Assembly: GCF_000003815.2 (NCBI RefSeq)
Contig: NC_049991.1
Span: 20,400,235-20,464,234, forward strand
Direction: 5' to 3'
Length of the DNA: 64,000 nt
From: Branchiostoma floridae
Taxonomy: Eukaryota; Chordata; Leptocardii; Amphioxiformes; Branchiostomatidae
Shown one piece after another: positions 33,401-43,447 of this stretch; the first letter of the stretch is position 1; each line of letters starts with the position of its first letter. Below the pieces are notes generated by a model that saw only the letters and a list, made by a program, of their open reading frames with translations, searched no databases and was not told where the DNA came from. The translations under genes were made by a program, and so were the position numbers.

Positions 33401-36219
33401 CGTCATGACGGGAACGGACGGCGGGATCACCTTCGCCATCTTGGATCCGGTGTCGCACGCAGACCGGGCCCCCTTGCCTTTCCGGCAGCACGACCGAACC
33501 TACCCCATTCTGAACACCCGTAACGTATTGCACGATACACCGGGCGAAAACACTCCCTACGATCGCGACCAATCTCTCCTCGAAACGTCCTCCTCCATGG
33601 GTTCGAGTGAGACCCTGTTGGACGTGGACGATGCCCTTGAGGAAATTTCCGCGGGAGAGACGAGACGTTCCGCAGAGTTGCCGGGGAAACTCACCATGGC
33701 AACGCTGGTTCGAAGCGTGGTGCGCATGCCCGGGGAGCTATTGCGCCTGTGCGTGGCGCATCTCCTGGGCTGGATGGCGTTCCTGTGTATCGTGCTGTTC
33801 TACACAGACTTCATGGGACGGGCCGTGTACCACGGGAACCCACATGCGGACAGGGGCAGGTAAAACACTTTATTTCAGGACTAATGAAATACTAACAGTA
33901 ATGTACGTTTATTGTCGTCCAATCTTGATATCACAGTCTCAGAATAAATTTTAGAAAACGCAAATGTATGAAAAGAACTGTAGCTCCGAAAGAATCACCA
34001 TTTATTTTCCCATATTTTGATATCTTAAGCATTTTTTGTTTGAGTTTTAGATCTGAGGCTAATCTTCATGTGGTCTACACATTCATATTTACAGATATCA
34101 ATTAAAAACATCTTCCTCAGAGCTTCTAACTGTAGTTCTGCTTCTCGGCTATATGTAGCTGATGTATGTGGCGCTTTTGCGGCGAGAACGCTATCCCAAA
34201 CGTGGCTGAGCTTGTACCCCCCTTCGTCCCGGTTCATCACTGGAGTGGACTTCCTTATCCAGACTGCTTCTTTAATCCAACGGATTCGTCTGTTGTCTTC
34301 TCTATCTATAACCTTTGCCCCCTCCCAGTCAATATCACAACCTGATGAAACTATTTTCGGAAGTATTCATAGTGTATGTATTGAGTCTCCCTGTTTCCTC
34401 CTCAGCCGCTCCTACAGACGGTACGAGGAGGGGGTGGAGATGGGCAGCTGGGGCCTGGCTATCAACGCGCTGTCATGCGCACTGTACTCAGGTAGGGACG
34501 TGCTATCAACGCGCTGTCATGCGCACTATACTCAGGTAGGGACTGGCTATCAACGCGCTGTCATGCGCACTATACTCAGGTAAGGACTTGCTATCAACGC
34601 GCTGTCATGCGCACTCTACTCAGGTAGGGACTTGCTATCAACGCGCTGTCATGCGCACTATACTCAGGTAGGGACTTGTTATCAACGCGCTGTCATGCGC
34701 ACTCTACTCAGGTAGGGCCTTTTTTTATATAGTACGCTACAGTCCTTTCCAATCACGTCGTATTGAGGTCACTTGAGTTAGCGCTGAATGGCAGCCGCCC
34801 CAGACCATTGCAATTTAGTCCTGCCTATTGTAAGCTTCTCACAATTCAGCACCTAGCTGACTGCGCGCGAAAAGAGAGGGAGAGTAGTCGGTCCACCCAG
34901 AATCTAATAGTACTATCTTACAGCAGAAATTTTGGATCATTTTGGATAGCCCCATACTAGTAGTTATAGTTGTATACTGTGTCTAACATGTCCAAAATGT
35001 ATGAACAGATCATGAGCCCTTTTAAGCTACGCTATCAATACTTCTCGATCTTCATGTCTACCTTGTCCCCCCAACGATCTGGAGGTCAAGGGACTAGGTA
35101 GGTAGGTAGGTATCAATGCTTCCATGACCATTTTAGTGAAAGAAATGTTCACTCACAATATTCCATAATCCCTCCTCAGTTGCCCTCCGCCATCTTACGA
35201 AAGTTCTGAGCCTGCGCACTATCTACCTCATGGGCTATCTCATTTTCTCGGCGGGGGTGGGTATCATGGCGATCCTGCCGGGCCGTGTGCCGAGCCACCA
35301 CGCCACGCTGCCGCTGTGTGCCGTGCTGGGGATCATGTACGCTACACTGTGCACCGTACCGTACACACTCGTCTCACAGTACGCACAGGCCAGGCAGGTT
35401 AGTAATCTTCTTTCACCTTCGTCAAAAAGGTTATGTATTTGGTAGCGTTTGTATGTATGTCAAAGCCAACACACATATATGAAGCCAACACACGGGTATG
35501 CACATGCTGGGCGACCTCGGCTAACATACATAGACCAGCCTGCTCGTGATGTGGGATTGCGGGTTGAGGACTTAGAGAACGCTATGGGGGACAGAGATGT
35601 TTGGAAGGAGAGAGTGGACCTGGTCCAGGCAAGTAGCCCGCGACGATGATGATGATGATTGTATGTATGTATGTATGTATGTATTGAACCGTATATGTAT
35701 GCACGTCTGTTTGTATGCATGTATGTAGATGAACAGCATAACTGGAGAATGCCTGGATGGGTTGCCTTAATACTTGGTATGCAGTAACGTCCTGTACCAG
35801 GGCTTTCTTTGGTTTATCTTTAAATGCAATGTATATAAAGTGTAGGGATCATCATATATCATTAGTATTGCATTCATAGTTCAGCTTCCAGTAGTACGTA
35901 CGCTATACGGTTTCATACATTGTAGCTGTTACAATTGTTGTGAAATTAAATTGTTCTTCTCCTCTCTGAATAACTATTTGAATTTGCATACAACAAATAT
36001 TCTTAGAATGCTGATGGGGACGTCGACGGAACCCGGGGCATGGGGATCGACGTTGCCATGGTGACGTCCATGATACAGCTGGCGCAGATCGTGGTCGGGG
36101 CGTTGCTAGGCGTGGTCGTCAGTGCTCTTGGCAACGTGGTGGCCGTCCCCGTCTGCGCAAGCACGCTGGGCTGCCTGGGCTGCATCGTGGTCGCCATGTT
36201 TGTCAAGTACGACACGTGA
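29985..36219 (+). CDS. SLC45: SLC45-family proton-coupled sugar transporter (8 exons, complete)
   Basis: Exons: 29985-30419, 31047-31165, 31471-31597, 32306-32459, 33016-33859, 34406-34491, 35180-35397, 36007-36219. All are GT-AG and phase-consistent, giving 731 aa, close to vertebrate SLC45A1/A4 (about 750). It belongs to the major facilitator superfamily (sucrose/H+ symporter type, plasma or organelle membrane). Visible: TM1 from FGREF-like [17 protein letters not shown] (~134-150); the family loop [14 protein letters not shown] (185-198); TM4 with [17 protein letters not shown] (244-260); a poorly conserved cytoplasmic loop (~329-515); TM7 from ~529; a C-terminal [20 protein letters not shown] segment. 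The start ATG at 29985 opens a 130-residue acidic, proline/glycine-rich cytosolic N-terminus. It resembles the A1/A2/A4 branch; the exact orthology and substrate are not decided. It ends 878 bp from gene B on the opposite strand. Confidence 0.93.
31047..31165 (+). CDS. SLC45: SLC45 exon 2 (TM1-TM2)
   Basis: 119 nt, acceptor GTCCAG, donor GTACGG, phase 0 in and 2 out. It encodes [19 protein letters not shown] and [18 protein letters not shown]. Confidence 0.92.
31285..31440 (-). mobile_element. tRNA-derived SINE, minus strand, in SLC45 intron 2
   Basis: On the minus strand, TGGTAGAACGTTCGGCTCGG with a degenerate B box GGTACCCGCCGTGCCCC, then a body with CCCAGGTGTAAAAATGGGTA and CCTGACTTCGGTCAGGGAG. 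Same family as 14256-14390. Confidence 0.55.
31471..31597 (+). CDS. SLC45: SLC45 exon 3 (RRRPF loop and TM3)
   Basis: 127 nt, acceptor CTCCAG, donor GTCAGT, phase 2 in and 0 out. It encodes [14 protein letters not shown], the conserved charged loop between TM2 and TM3, then TM3 [18 protein letters not shown]. Confidence 0.93.
31665..31900 (+). mobile_element. 5S rRNA-derived SINE (SINE3-type) in SLC45 intron 3
   Basis: A 5S-like head at about 31673-31780: GCTACGGCC, CCGATCTCTCGATCTCGGAA, GTTAAGCA and CTTGGATGGGGGACC occur in 5S order and spacing. This includes the internal-promoter region (A box, intermediate element, C box). It continues into CTTCCGAGAGTGACGTAAAA and GGTCCCGTGCTCGAGG, a Deu-like SINE body. 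Several 5S positions are changed, so it is not a functional 5S gene. Confidence 0.72.
32306..32459 (+). CDS. SLC45: SLC45 exon 4 (TM4 and signature DFSAD-P-RAYLLD)
   Basis: 154 nt, acceptor AACAG, donor GTCGGT, phase 0 in and 1 out. It contains [19 protein letters not shown], the family signature with acidic and arginine residues thought to couple protons and sugar. Confidence 0.93.
33016..33859 (+). CDS. SLC45: SLC45 exon 5 (TM5, TM6, large loop, TM7)
   Basis: 844 nt, acceptor TTGCAG, donor GTAAAA, phase 1 in and 2 out. It encodes [21 protein letters not shown]6 [18 protein letters not shown], a ~185-residue variable hydrophilic loop, and TM7 [18 protein letters not shown]. An upstream in-frame extension through a (TA)n run is intronic. 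Confidence 0.93.
34406..34491 (+). CDS. SLC45: SLC45 exon 6 (TM8)
   Basis: 86 nt, acceptor CCTCAG, donor GTAGGG, phase 2 in and 1 out. It encodes [19 protein letters not shown] then [10 protein letters not shown]. Its last ~31 bases and donor form the first unit of a six-copy 44-bp repeat. Confidence 0.9.
34461..34724 (+). repeat. Six-copy 44-bp repeat copying the SLC45 exon 6 end and donor
   Basis: ATCAACGCGCTGTCATGCGC starts at 34461, 34505, 34549, 34593, 34637 and 34681, a strict 44-bp period. Each unit ends ACTCAGGTAGGGAC or a close variant (GTAAGGAC in unit 3). Unit 1 is the real exon 6/intron 6 junction; the other five lie in intron 6. Confidence 0.95.
35180..35397 (+). CDS. SLC45: SLC45 exon 7 (TM9-TM10)
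   Basis: 218 nt, acceptor CCTCAG, donor GTTAGT, phase 1 in and 0 out. It encodes [20 protein letters not shown] and [20 protein letters not shown]. Confidence 0.92.
35500..35690 (+). mobile_element. LINE 3' end (ORF2 C-terminus plus microsatellite tail) in SLC45 intron 7
   Basis: The frame ending at 35649 encodes [35 protein letters not shown] and a stop. This is the typical end of a non-LTR retrotransposon reverse-transcriptase protein (R-RP---Y-D---D-G, DR--W). It is followed directly by (GAT)n and (TGTA)n, consistent with a 3' microsatellite tail. Confidence 0.65.
36007..36219 (+). CDS. SLC45: SLC45 exon 8 (TM11-TM12, stop)
   Basis: 213 nt, acceptor TCTTAG, stop TGA. It encodes [19 protein letters not shown], then two hydrophobic segments ending [12 protein letters not shown]. 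Confidence 0.92.
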   Translation, partial: NADGDVDGTRGMGIDVAMVTSMIQLAQIVVGALLGVVVSALGNVVAVPVCASTLGCLGCIVVAMFVKYDT

Positions 36220-36647
36220 CCTTCACATGACCTTCAAAATGACATTAGGCGTCCTTCAAAATGAAACTGGTGGAAGAAGGAAGCGGAAAGATACACTAAA
36301 GAATATTTGCGTCACGGCATTTCAGTGTATCTATAAACCGTAAACTGCATGTCAACTGTGACACAAGGTTTGGGATCATTGAAAAGCTTTGCTTTTACAT
36401 AAAACTGTTATAAGAATGATCATAACTTTATGACAAATTCATGACGAGATAAGAGAAAACGCAATGTTATATGACATGGGTATATTTCGCGGAGAGGGTG
36501 CACTAGGAAATACGATGAATGAAACTCCTTTGATGAAAAAGTAGTATAAGTCAAGCGGACCAAAAATATCACATCTTAGCTACATTATTATGTGTTTGAT
36601 CATTTCCATTATCTAGATAAAATTTATAATACATGTACTGATCAATG

Positions 36648-36653
36648 AATAAA
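36648..36653 (+). other. Polyadenylation signal, SLC45
   Basis: AATAAA 429 bp after the SLC45 stop, followed by a GT-rich stretch (GGCGTTTGTTCATC). It is the first canonical signal seen downstream of the CDS. Confidence 0.55.
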
Positions 36654-36777
36654 GTTTGAACACACTGGCGTTTGTTCATCAGTTCCTTTCTGTTACGATA
36701 ATTTGTCGATTTGTGTGTTTAGTTTAGAATGATATTATGAATCACACACGCCAAAGATAGTTTTTAAAAGACTGCAT

Positions 36778-36783
36778 TTTATT
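36778..36783 (-). other. Polyadenylation signal, gene B
   Basis: AATAAA on the minus strand, 314 bp after the gene B stop. It is the best canonical signal before the SLC45 3' end. Confidence 0.5.
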
Positions 36784-37096
36784 CCTGTACTTCAGTGGCA
36801 TATCATTGGTCTGACATATATTTACCAGAAAAGAAAAGGCACTTGTAATAATGACAAGAAATGAAACATACAAACGTTTGCAGCGTCCGGTATCCTGATC
36901 AATTGAAGGAGACAATAGCTATGTGTAACACCAAAGTTTTTTCCTCAAATAACCCAGACTCTGTACCTGTTTAGGAAATTATCCAAATATATAAAAGAAG
37001 AAACGAATGATACAGAGATAAATTTAACACCATCCTTAAATGGCTATGCTATAGAACGCTGATTGGTCCACGAAGCCGTTCCGTGAGGCTGATTGG

Positions 37097-37209
37097 TCAG
37101 TGACTTCCCGCGGTTTCCTGTGAGAGGTCCCGGTAGTACTCCAATATGTAGCGCACATACCCGGCCAGAGCGCCCGCCGCCACGCCTGTCTTGTGGGACA
37201 GACATCTTC
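37097..37209 (-). CDS. C16orf89: Gene B exon 7 and stop codon
   Basis: 113 nt, acceptor TATCAG, stop TGA. It encodes RCLSHKTGVAAGALAG, YVRYILEYYRDL and a short tail SQETAGSH. Confidence 0.89.
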
Positions 37210-40200
37210 CTGATACAGGAGAAACGAGAAATTTCAACTTAATGATAGTCTTTATTTAATTTCTCGTAATATTTAAAATAAGGAAAATGTACGGTGTAAT
37301 AGTATCTGTTAAGTGTATGCAGAAAACAAACTGAAAAATATTTTTGCATGTAGACCTTACAGGTCATTAGAAAAAGTATCTAGAATAGCATGGAAAAAGT
37401 GACCAGAAAGCTCTTCATTTTCTTGATCTGTGAGCGTAGTTTTGACTGAGAGACTTTCGTTTTCGCCTGACCTTATATGGAGGTGGTCAGGTATCAGATT
37501 ACCAATGTAAGAGCAACCCTTACTCAGTTAATTGTAAACGTAGTTCATCCAAAACTTTTTATTTTGGTTCCGAGAAAAAAATTGGAAAATTTCAAAAATA
37601 CCTGACAGTTTCCTTTCTCGCCGCCGCACCCGTCTGGTTTGGGATCGTTCCATGGTTGCCTGGTAACCAAAGCACCCGGATGGAGACTGCCAGGACAAGA
37701 TGGCTGATAACCATGACGACCGGAAGAAGTCCCGATAACCGACAAGGCCACAGAGTAATGCTAAAAGCAGAAAGATTACGTTGAAGAACTTTTGATAAAG
37801 GTATGATTAAAGAGACGAAGGAAAGAATAAGACATCGAGGAGTGGAATGAAAATCACGACCTTTTCAATGAATCGCTCCTTTGTCTGCAATTTTGCTATA
37901 TCAAGATATCGATACTCTCCAAGCAGAGGATAAGCTCCGACTGTTTTTGACGTCCAAGAGACGTAGAAAACCCGAAAAAAATAATAACCCCGATAAAAAC
38001 GCATAAAAACGTCGAAAAACAGCCGGAGCCTAAACTCTGCTTGGAGAGTAAGATATGGTCTAAGCATGGTCTAACATCGCCTTTTTCCCTAAAAATTAAT
38101 AAAACAGACAAAACAGCAAGGAATTTTTTTTAGCTTATTTCGTATTTGTTTCGCATGACAGACGTTAGGCTCATTCTGTTCTTTACTCTGCTCTATGTTG
38201 CATAAAGACGGAAGAAGTTGTCGTTGCCGTTACCCTGCTCCATGAAGAGGTCCCGGTCCTCCTGTCTGAACCCGGCGGCGGCCAGGCCCCTGGCCTCCCG
38301 CAGGATGTTGGCGCAGTACCCGGCCTCCATGCCGCCCACCCCGTCCCTCCGGCCGCTCTCCGCCGCGTGGATCGCCAACTCGTGCGCGCAACCAGCCTGG
38401 GGGAGGGGGCAAGAGATGGAAGTGACAATGGAACTAAAGTCATTGAATGCAGTCTCCATGCAGACCCTACGGGGCCTTAGAGATACTAGTAGTATCAAAG
38501 CTCACCATGGAGTATAGTCGGCCAAAGGGAGTTAAACGGGTCCCGGTGCCGGCTAAACTCCTTGGCCAGCTTTGATACTATCTCTAGGGCACCCTCGGGT
38601 CTGCTTGGAGAATAGTTGAATGCGCAGATGCATATTGACACCTTTGACGCCAGGAGGCGCAAGCTGACACATTCATTTGCGTCTCGCCTCCTGGCGTCTG
38701 AGAACGATATGATTAAACTTCTGTACATGTTATACAGTAGAAGCCTGTTAATTGCACAACGGTTTAACGTACACTTCTGTTAACTGCACAGAATCCCCAA
38801 ATCCCAAACCGGTGCGGTCCAGCTAGATAACTTCGCATTATTGCACGAAATTTACTAGCAAATAGGCCGTGCAATTAAGCGGCTTCTGCTGTATTATACT
38901 CTGACGTGTTCTCTGCAAGTTATAAGTTTTGGAAGAACTGCTGTTACGGATTACACAGGCCATAACAAAATAAGAAAGGCGGCATGGAAAGATGAGCTGA
39001 CGACTGAAAGACCTAGTACGCCAATTAGAACACCACTAACAGGTCACTGACCTGTTCACCAATCTCCAAATAGAACAGCTCGTGCGTCAGCCAGTAACCT
39101 TGGTAACCAGGTGACGTCATCAGGTTCCAACAGGAAGGGGAGATGCTGCAACTCGCCTTTGAGCTAGGAAGGAAACAAAAGACGTAGTTTTGAGATTATC
39201 GTTTTCGTGCAATTGTGTCTACCTTTGTGATTGGATCTAGAGCCCAATCCTACATCACACACTCCTCTGATGCTCGCTTAAACCACTAAGAAAATTAGCT
39301 GCCGCTCTGAACTTTCAACTTGATTTCACCTTCAAATCGGTTGCAAAGTTGCTTGCGGCATGAACAATACAGTATGAACGTAATGGCATAACTGACATCA
39401 TACAAATACAAATCTAAGGCACCAGGATATCAACGTGAGATTACCAGGATAACACCAGGTCATGTACGAGTAATCGTTTAAGCAAGCTTTAATATTTTAT
39501 CTGATTTCTTATTGAGATAATGATTTAGTTTTTGATTGAAATGAAATAACTAGATACGGTAAACACAGTTCTTGTCTCCTATTCTACTTGTCCAAGTAAG
39601 CTTGATCGATTTCCGATGTTCGTACCGCCCGAGGAAGAACCTTTCCAGTTTAGCGTGAAGTTCAATATTAGCAGGGCCGTGTTATATTGCCTGAGACCAT
39701 CGACATGACGGGTGGAATGGAAAATGATTTGTAAGGCCTCCTACGACAAGAAGGCGGCAAAAACATTAACATTTCCGAAAGAACACATCCATGAAATGTG
39801 AAGTCAATGAAAAGATATCTTCCCTAGAACTCTAGAGTCGTAAATCCATGCAGGCGTATTAATTCGCTGTACAAAGATCTGCGAAATGCATTCGCTAATG
39901 CTACACATATAGATAAAAAATATGCGCACCTGACGAAGGGAAATCTGTTCAAATACCTTATGTCATCATCTAACTACGATATACTGGAAAAACTCTGTAA
40001 GTTCGTCCACGCATGTTTTAAGAAGAGAGAAGAAGCATATAAACTGTAATATATATGTATAGCTTTCCGATTACTTACTTTGTACCAAACTGACTGCATT
40101 TAGCCCCAATGGGGCATGAATATGCAATAAACGTCATTGTCATTGTCATTGTCATTAATAGTCCCTTCCAGACTCCCACCCGGCCGAATACTAATGGGGG

Positions 40201-43200
40201 ATTTGGCCAAGTTAGGAATGAAAGTCTTGACAACTTAGGAATAAAAGTCTTCACTAGTAGAAGTTAATTGGCCCAGGAGTGAACTGCAGTTCGCATGATA
40301 GACTGCAAAAGACTTCCTGAAAACCCATAGTAGCGTATTTGTCTTTATTTGGCCAAATTCTTCAATTTTCATGGAGCTGACACGTCTGCCGGGAGACTGC
40401 AAGCGGATAACCCCGTATTTGCGCAGCACCGGGTAAAAATGTACCACATCTACATTAATACATTAATACAATATATTTTGCAATTTACTATGCTTTGCCG
40501 TGCCGCAATAGGTCGTCGCCTTTTAGCACATATAACGCGTTTCGTCACCTTTAGCTTACTGGCTTGCTCTATCCGTGATGTTTCTTGGCGTAGCTGGTTA
40601 AGGATTTAGGTTAAGGCCTTAGGCTTTGACTCAGGCTAGAACAACAGGTGGTCATATCCTTTATTATGAAATAGTCAGGAAGTTATATTTTCAGCAGGAA
40701 TTGTTGTTTGTTTGCAAACAATATAAAACAAGAACGGCTGGATAGATAGGTTTTATATTTGGTGTGTTGGTAGGGCGTAAAAAAACCCCTGAAAATACGA
40801 AGATTTTTGGCCCCGTAGTGGCTCCCCTTTGTACTGCAGCGGAATCTCCAGATCTGATACTAGTATATCGTGTTCTTGAAAAGCTATTTGGGTAGAAGAT
40901 AACTCTTGCTCGGGAAGAAGCGACAAAAGTTTGGGTCCCCTAGTGGCTAGTTTTAGAATTGCGTTTTTGAATAATTTTTACCACTTATTTTGGTACTGTT
41001 TTAAGAGACTGGCAACCGCCACGCCTCTCTGTGACCTTCCGATCGTCCTTGAAGACAGAAAGAGGGATTACTTTTCCTCTCGGGTACACTTAAAGGAAAT
41101 CGATGCATCTTGAGCCTCCTTGAGAAAGTTGCTACGTGTAAAAGATAATTTTATTTGAGGCAACATGGCGTCTTTATTTAGATTGATGCTATTCTGTCAA
41201 TTTACTTGGAATTCTATTAAATTTCCAAGGAGCTTGCTGTACTGATCATATTTGCTAACGATGGGCATTTTGAATTATACAAAATGTATTGAGTATTGAT
41301 GGATTATCGGAGCTATGCAAATTTAGTGAGAGGGAGAGAGACAGAGAGAGAAAGAGAGAGAGTGCCTGTGTGTCTGTGTGTCTGTGTGTGTGTATGTGAT
41401 ACAAAAGTAAAAGTATAGAAACTGTTATGAATAAAAGGACACAAATGAACAAAAAAACAAACAAGAAAAAACAGAACAGTAACTGACCCTGTTCCCAGAA
41501 GCTCTGTCAGACATGCGTCACTTTGCTCCTCGTTGAAGGGGGTGTCACGTGGTACGGTGGGCGGGGCCAAAAGGCGCGGGTCTGTTGTCTTGGAGCGGCT
41601 GTCAATCATCCAGAACCCAGGCTGCAAGATGGGTGACAGACCTGTAAGGTTAAAGAGGATTGGTTAGAATGTGTCACGTGACACGGTGGGCGGGACCAAC
41701 AGGCGCGGGTTTGTTGTCATAGAGCGGCTGTCAATCACCCAGAGCCCAAGCTGCAGAATCGGTGACAGATGTGTAAGGGTACAGGCGATTTGTTAAGGCG
41801 TATCACGTGGTTTGGTGGGCGGGGCCAAGAGGCACATGTCTATTGTCTAGTATAAATGAATGGCTTTCTCATACGGTACCGTATCATCAGGAGGGCATTA
41901 TGGTTAGAGAGGAATTGCTTGGTAATACTGCAGGTGAAAGAACTTGTAAAGATGGGAGAAATATATTTGCATTGGCTAGAAAATGTCTGATTTCTAATTA
42001 CCTCTGTAGTTGTCTTCGTGTCTTCAGAAGAAAATATAGATACGTTTTGATCAAAACATTGACAACCGTTGGGTTAAGTTGGTGTCGACTGATACCGCGT
42101 CGGACGTCAGGTCACGTGACATAGTCACCTGGTCATTCTAACATGAGAAGGACCAGAAGACTAACCAAAAGCCTGTTGTTGAGGGCTTTACGTGTATACG
42201 CAAATAGTGACAAAAATCTTCATAATCAGCCCATAGCTTCGTAAGATATTCTAATCCACCCACGATTTATTCAGCGTTGGTTGAGTCCTATAGCCATTTC
42301 ACGGGAGTTAATTAAACCAGAAACTGACCTGAAAAATTTGCTGAGTAACCGAAGCATAAATGGTAAAAGTTAATCAATCTGGAGGTCCCCCTCGCCGCTT
42401 TCATCTGATTCCCTCATTATACAGTTTTAATTGGGGTCGGCATGCCGGGTCTCACATCGGTGTTCACGATGCGTGAAGACGTCAAGGTCAAACCTGCCGT
42501 TGCCCTTGAGCAACCCGCTTTAGAATCCATCAGGGATTTCCCAGAATTCACCCTGACCTCTAGGTCACGACTTCCGGTCTTTAAGAATGTTGAGTTGTCA
42601 GGAGAGCGAGGTTGATGTACTTTGGAGAAAAAGTAATCAAACTAGGTGCAGAAGAAGGAGGACACGCCTGGTGGTTGCGCATTTCCCAACAGATGCACAG
42701 TTAATGAACTCATGGGTGAGAAAGTTTTACGTACGTGAATGTGATTTTCCAGGCGGAGTTGATTCAAATCTGCTGGGATAATTTTTTTTTTCAAAATATA
42801 ACCAGTATTTCTTTATATTTGAAACGCAGAATTTAGTTATGATGCAAAAAAGTACAACGGTTTTCTTGATCTTCTGGCCGATAGATTGTACAGTACACCC
42901 CAAAAATAACATTCGAAATTCAGTCTTCGTCAATTTGAAGAAATGTATTTAACTTTTTTATACCTGTACTGGAAGTCAAACTTCACTTGCTGCACCTCAG
43001 AGGACAACTCATTATGATGATGATGAATATAACACTTCTTCATCAATTTTCACCTGACAACAGCAATTGTAACTGTAACTTCAAACGCAAGAATTGTCAT
43101 TTTTTTAATCTTTTACTCCAGTATTTGTCAAGTAATGAGCATGACAATATTGAAAATTTGTACAACACGATTGTTATTTTGACAAATGGGTTAAAGATTC

Positions 43201-43412
43201 AGTAATAATGAAGTTATGCATGAAATGAAAATCTTAGCACTTACGCTTGTAGTAGTCGGGGTCGTTCTTCTGAAGCTCCGGTAGCGTGAGGTCTGCCACG
43301 CGCGCCGCCTGGCGCTGCAGTTCCGCCACCCGCCTTGCCTGGCTAGGGTCAGCGGGGAGCTGTCCGGCCTCGATCCGTCTGGACAGCACGGTCAGCTGGC
43401 CTGGAGGGTAGG

Positions 43413-43447
<35 letters not shown>

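Noticed and set aside
32886-33863. The complete 325-codon open frame as one uninterrupted protein
   Set aside because: The part before 33016 runs through a (TA)n and pyrimidine tract ending in TTGCAG, an acceptor. Homology to SLC45 begins exactly there.
34068-34583. A 171-codon open frame over SLC45 exon 6 as a separate gene
   Set aside because: It combines intron sequence, part of exon 6 in a wrong frame and the 44-bp repeat. The spliced SLC45 frame explains the only conserved part.
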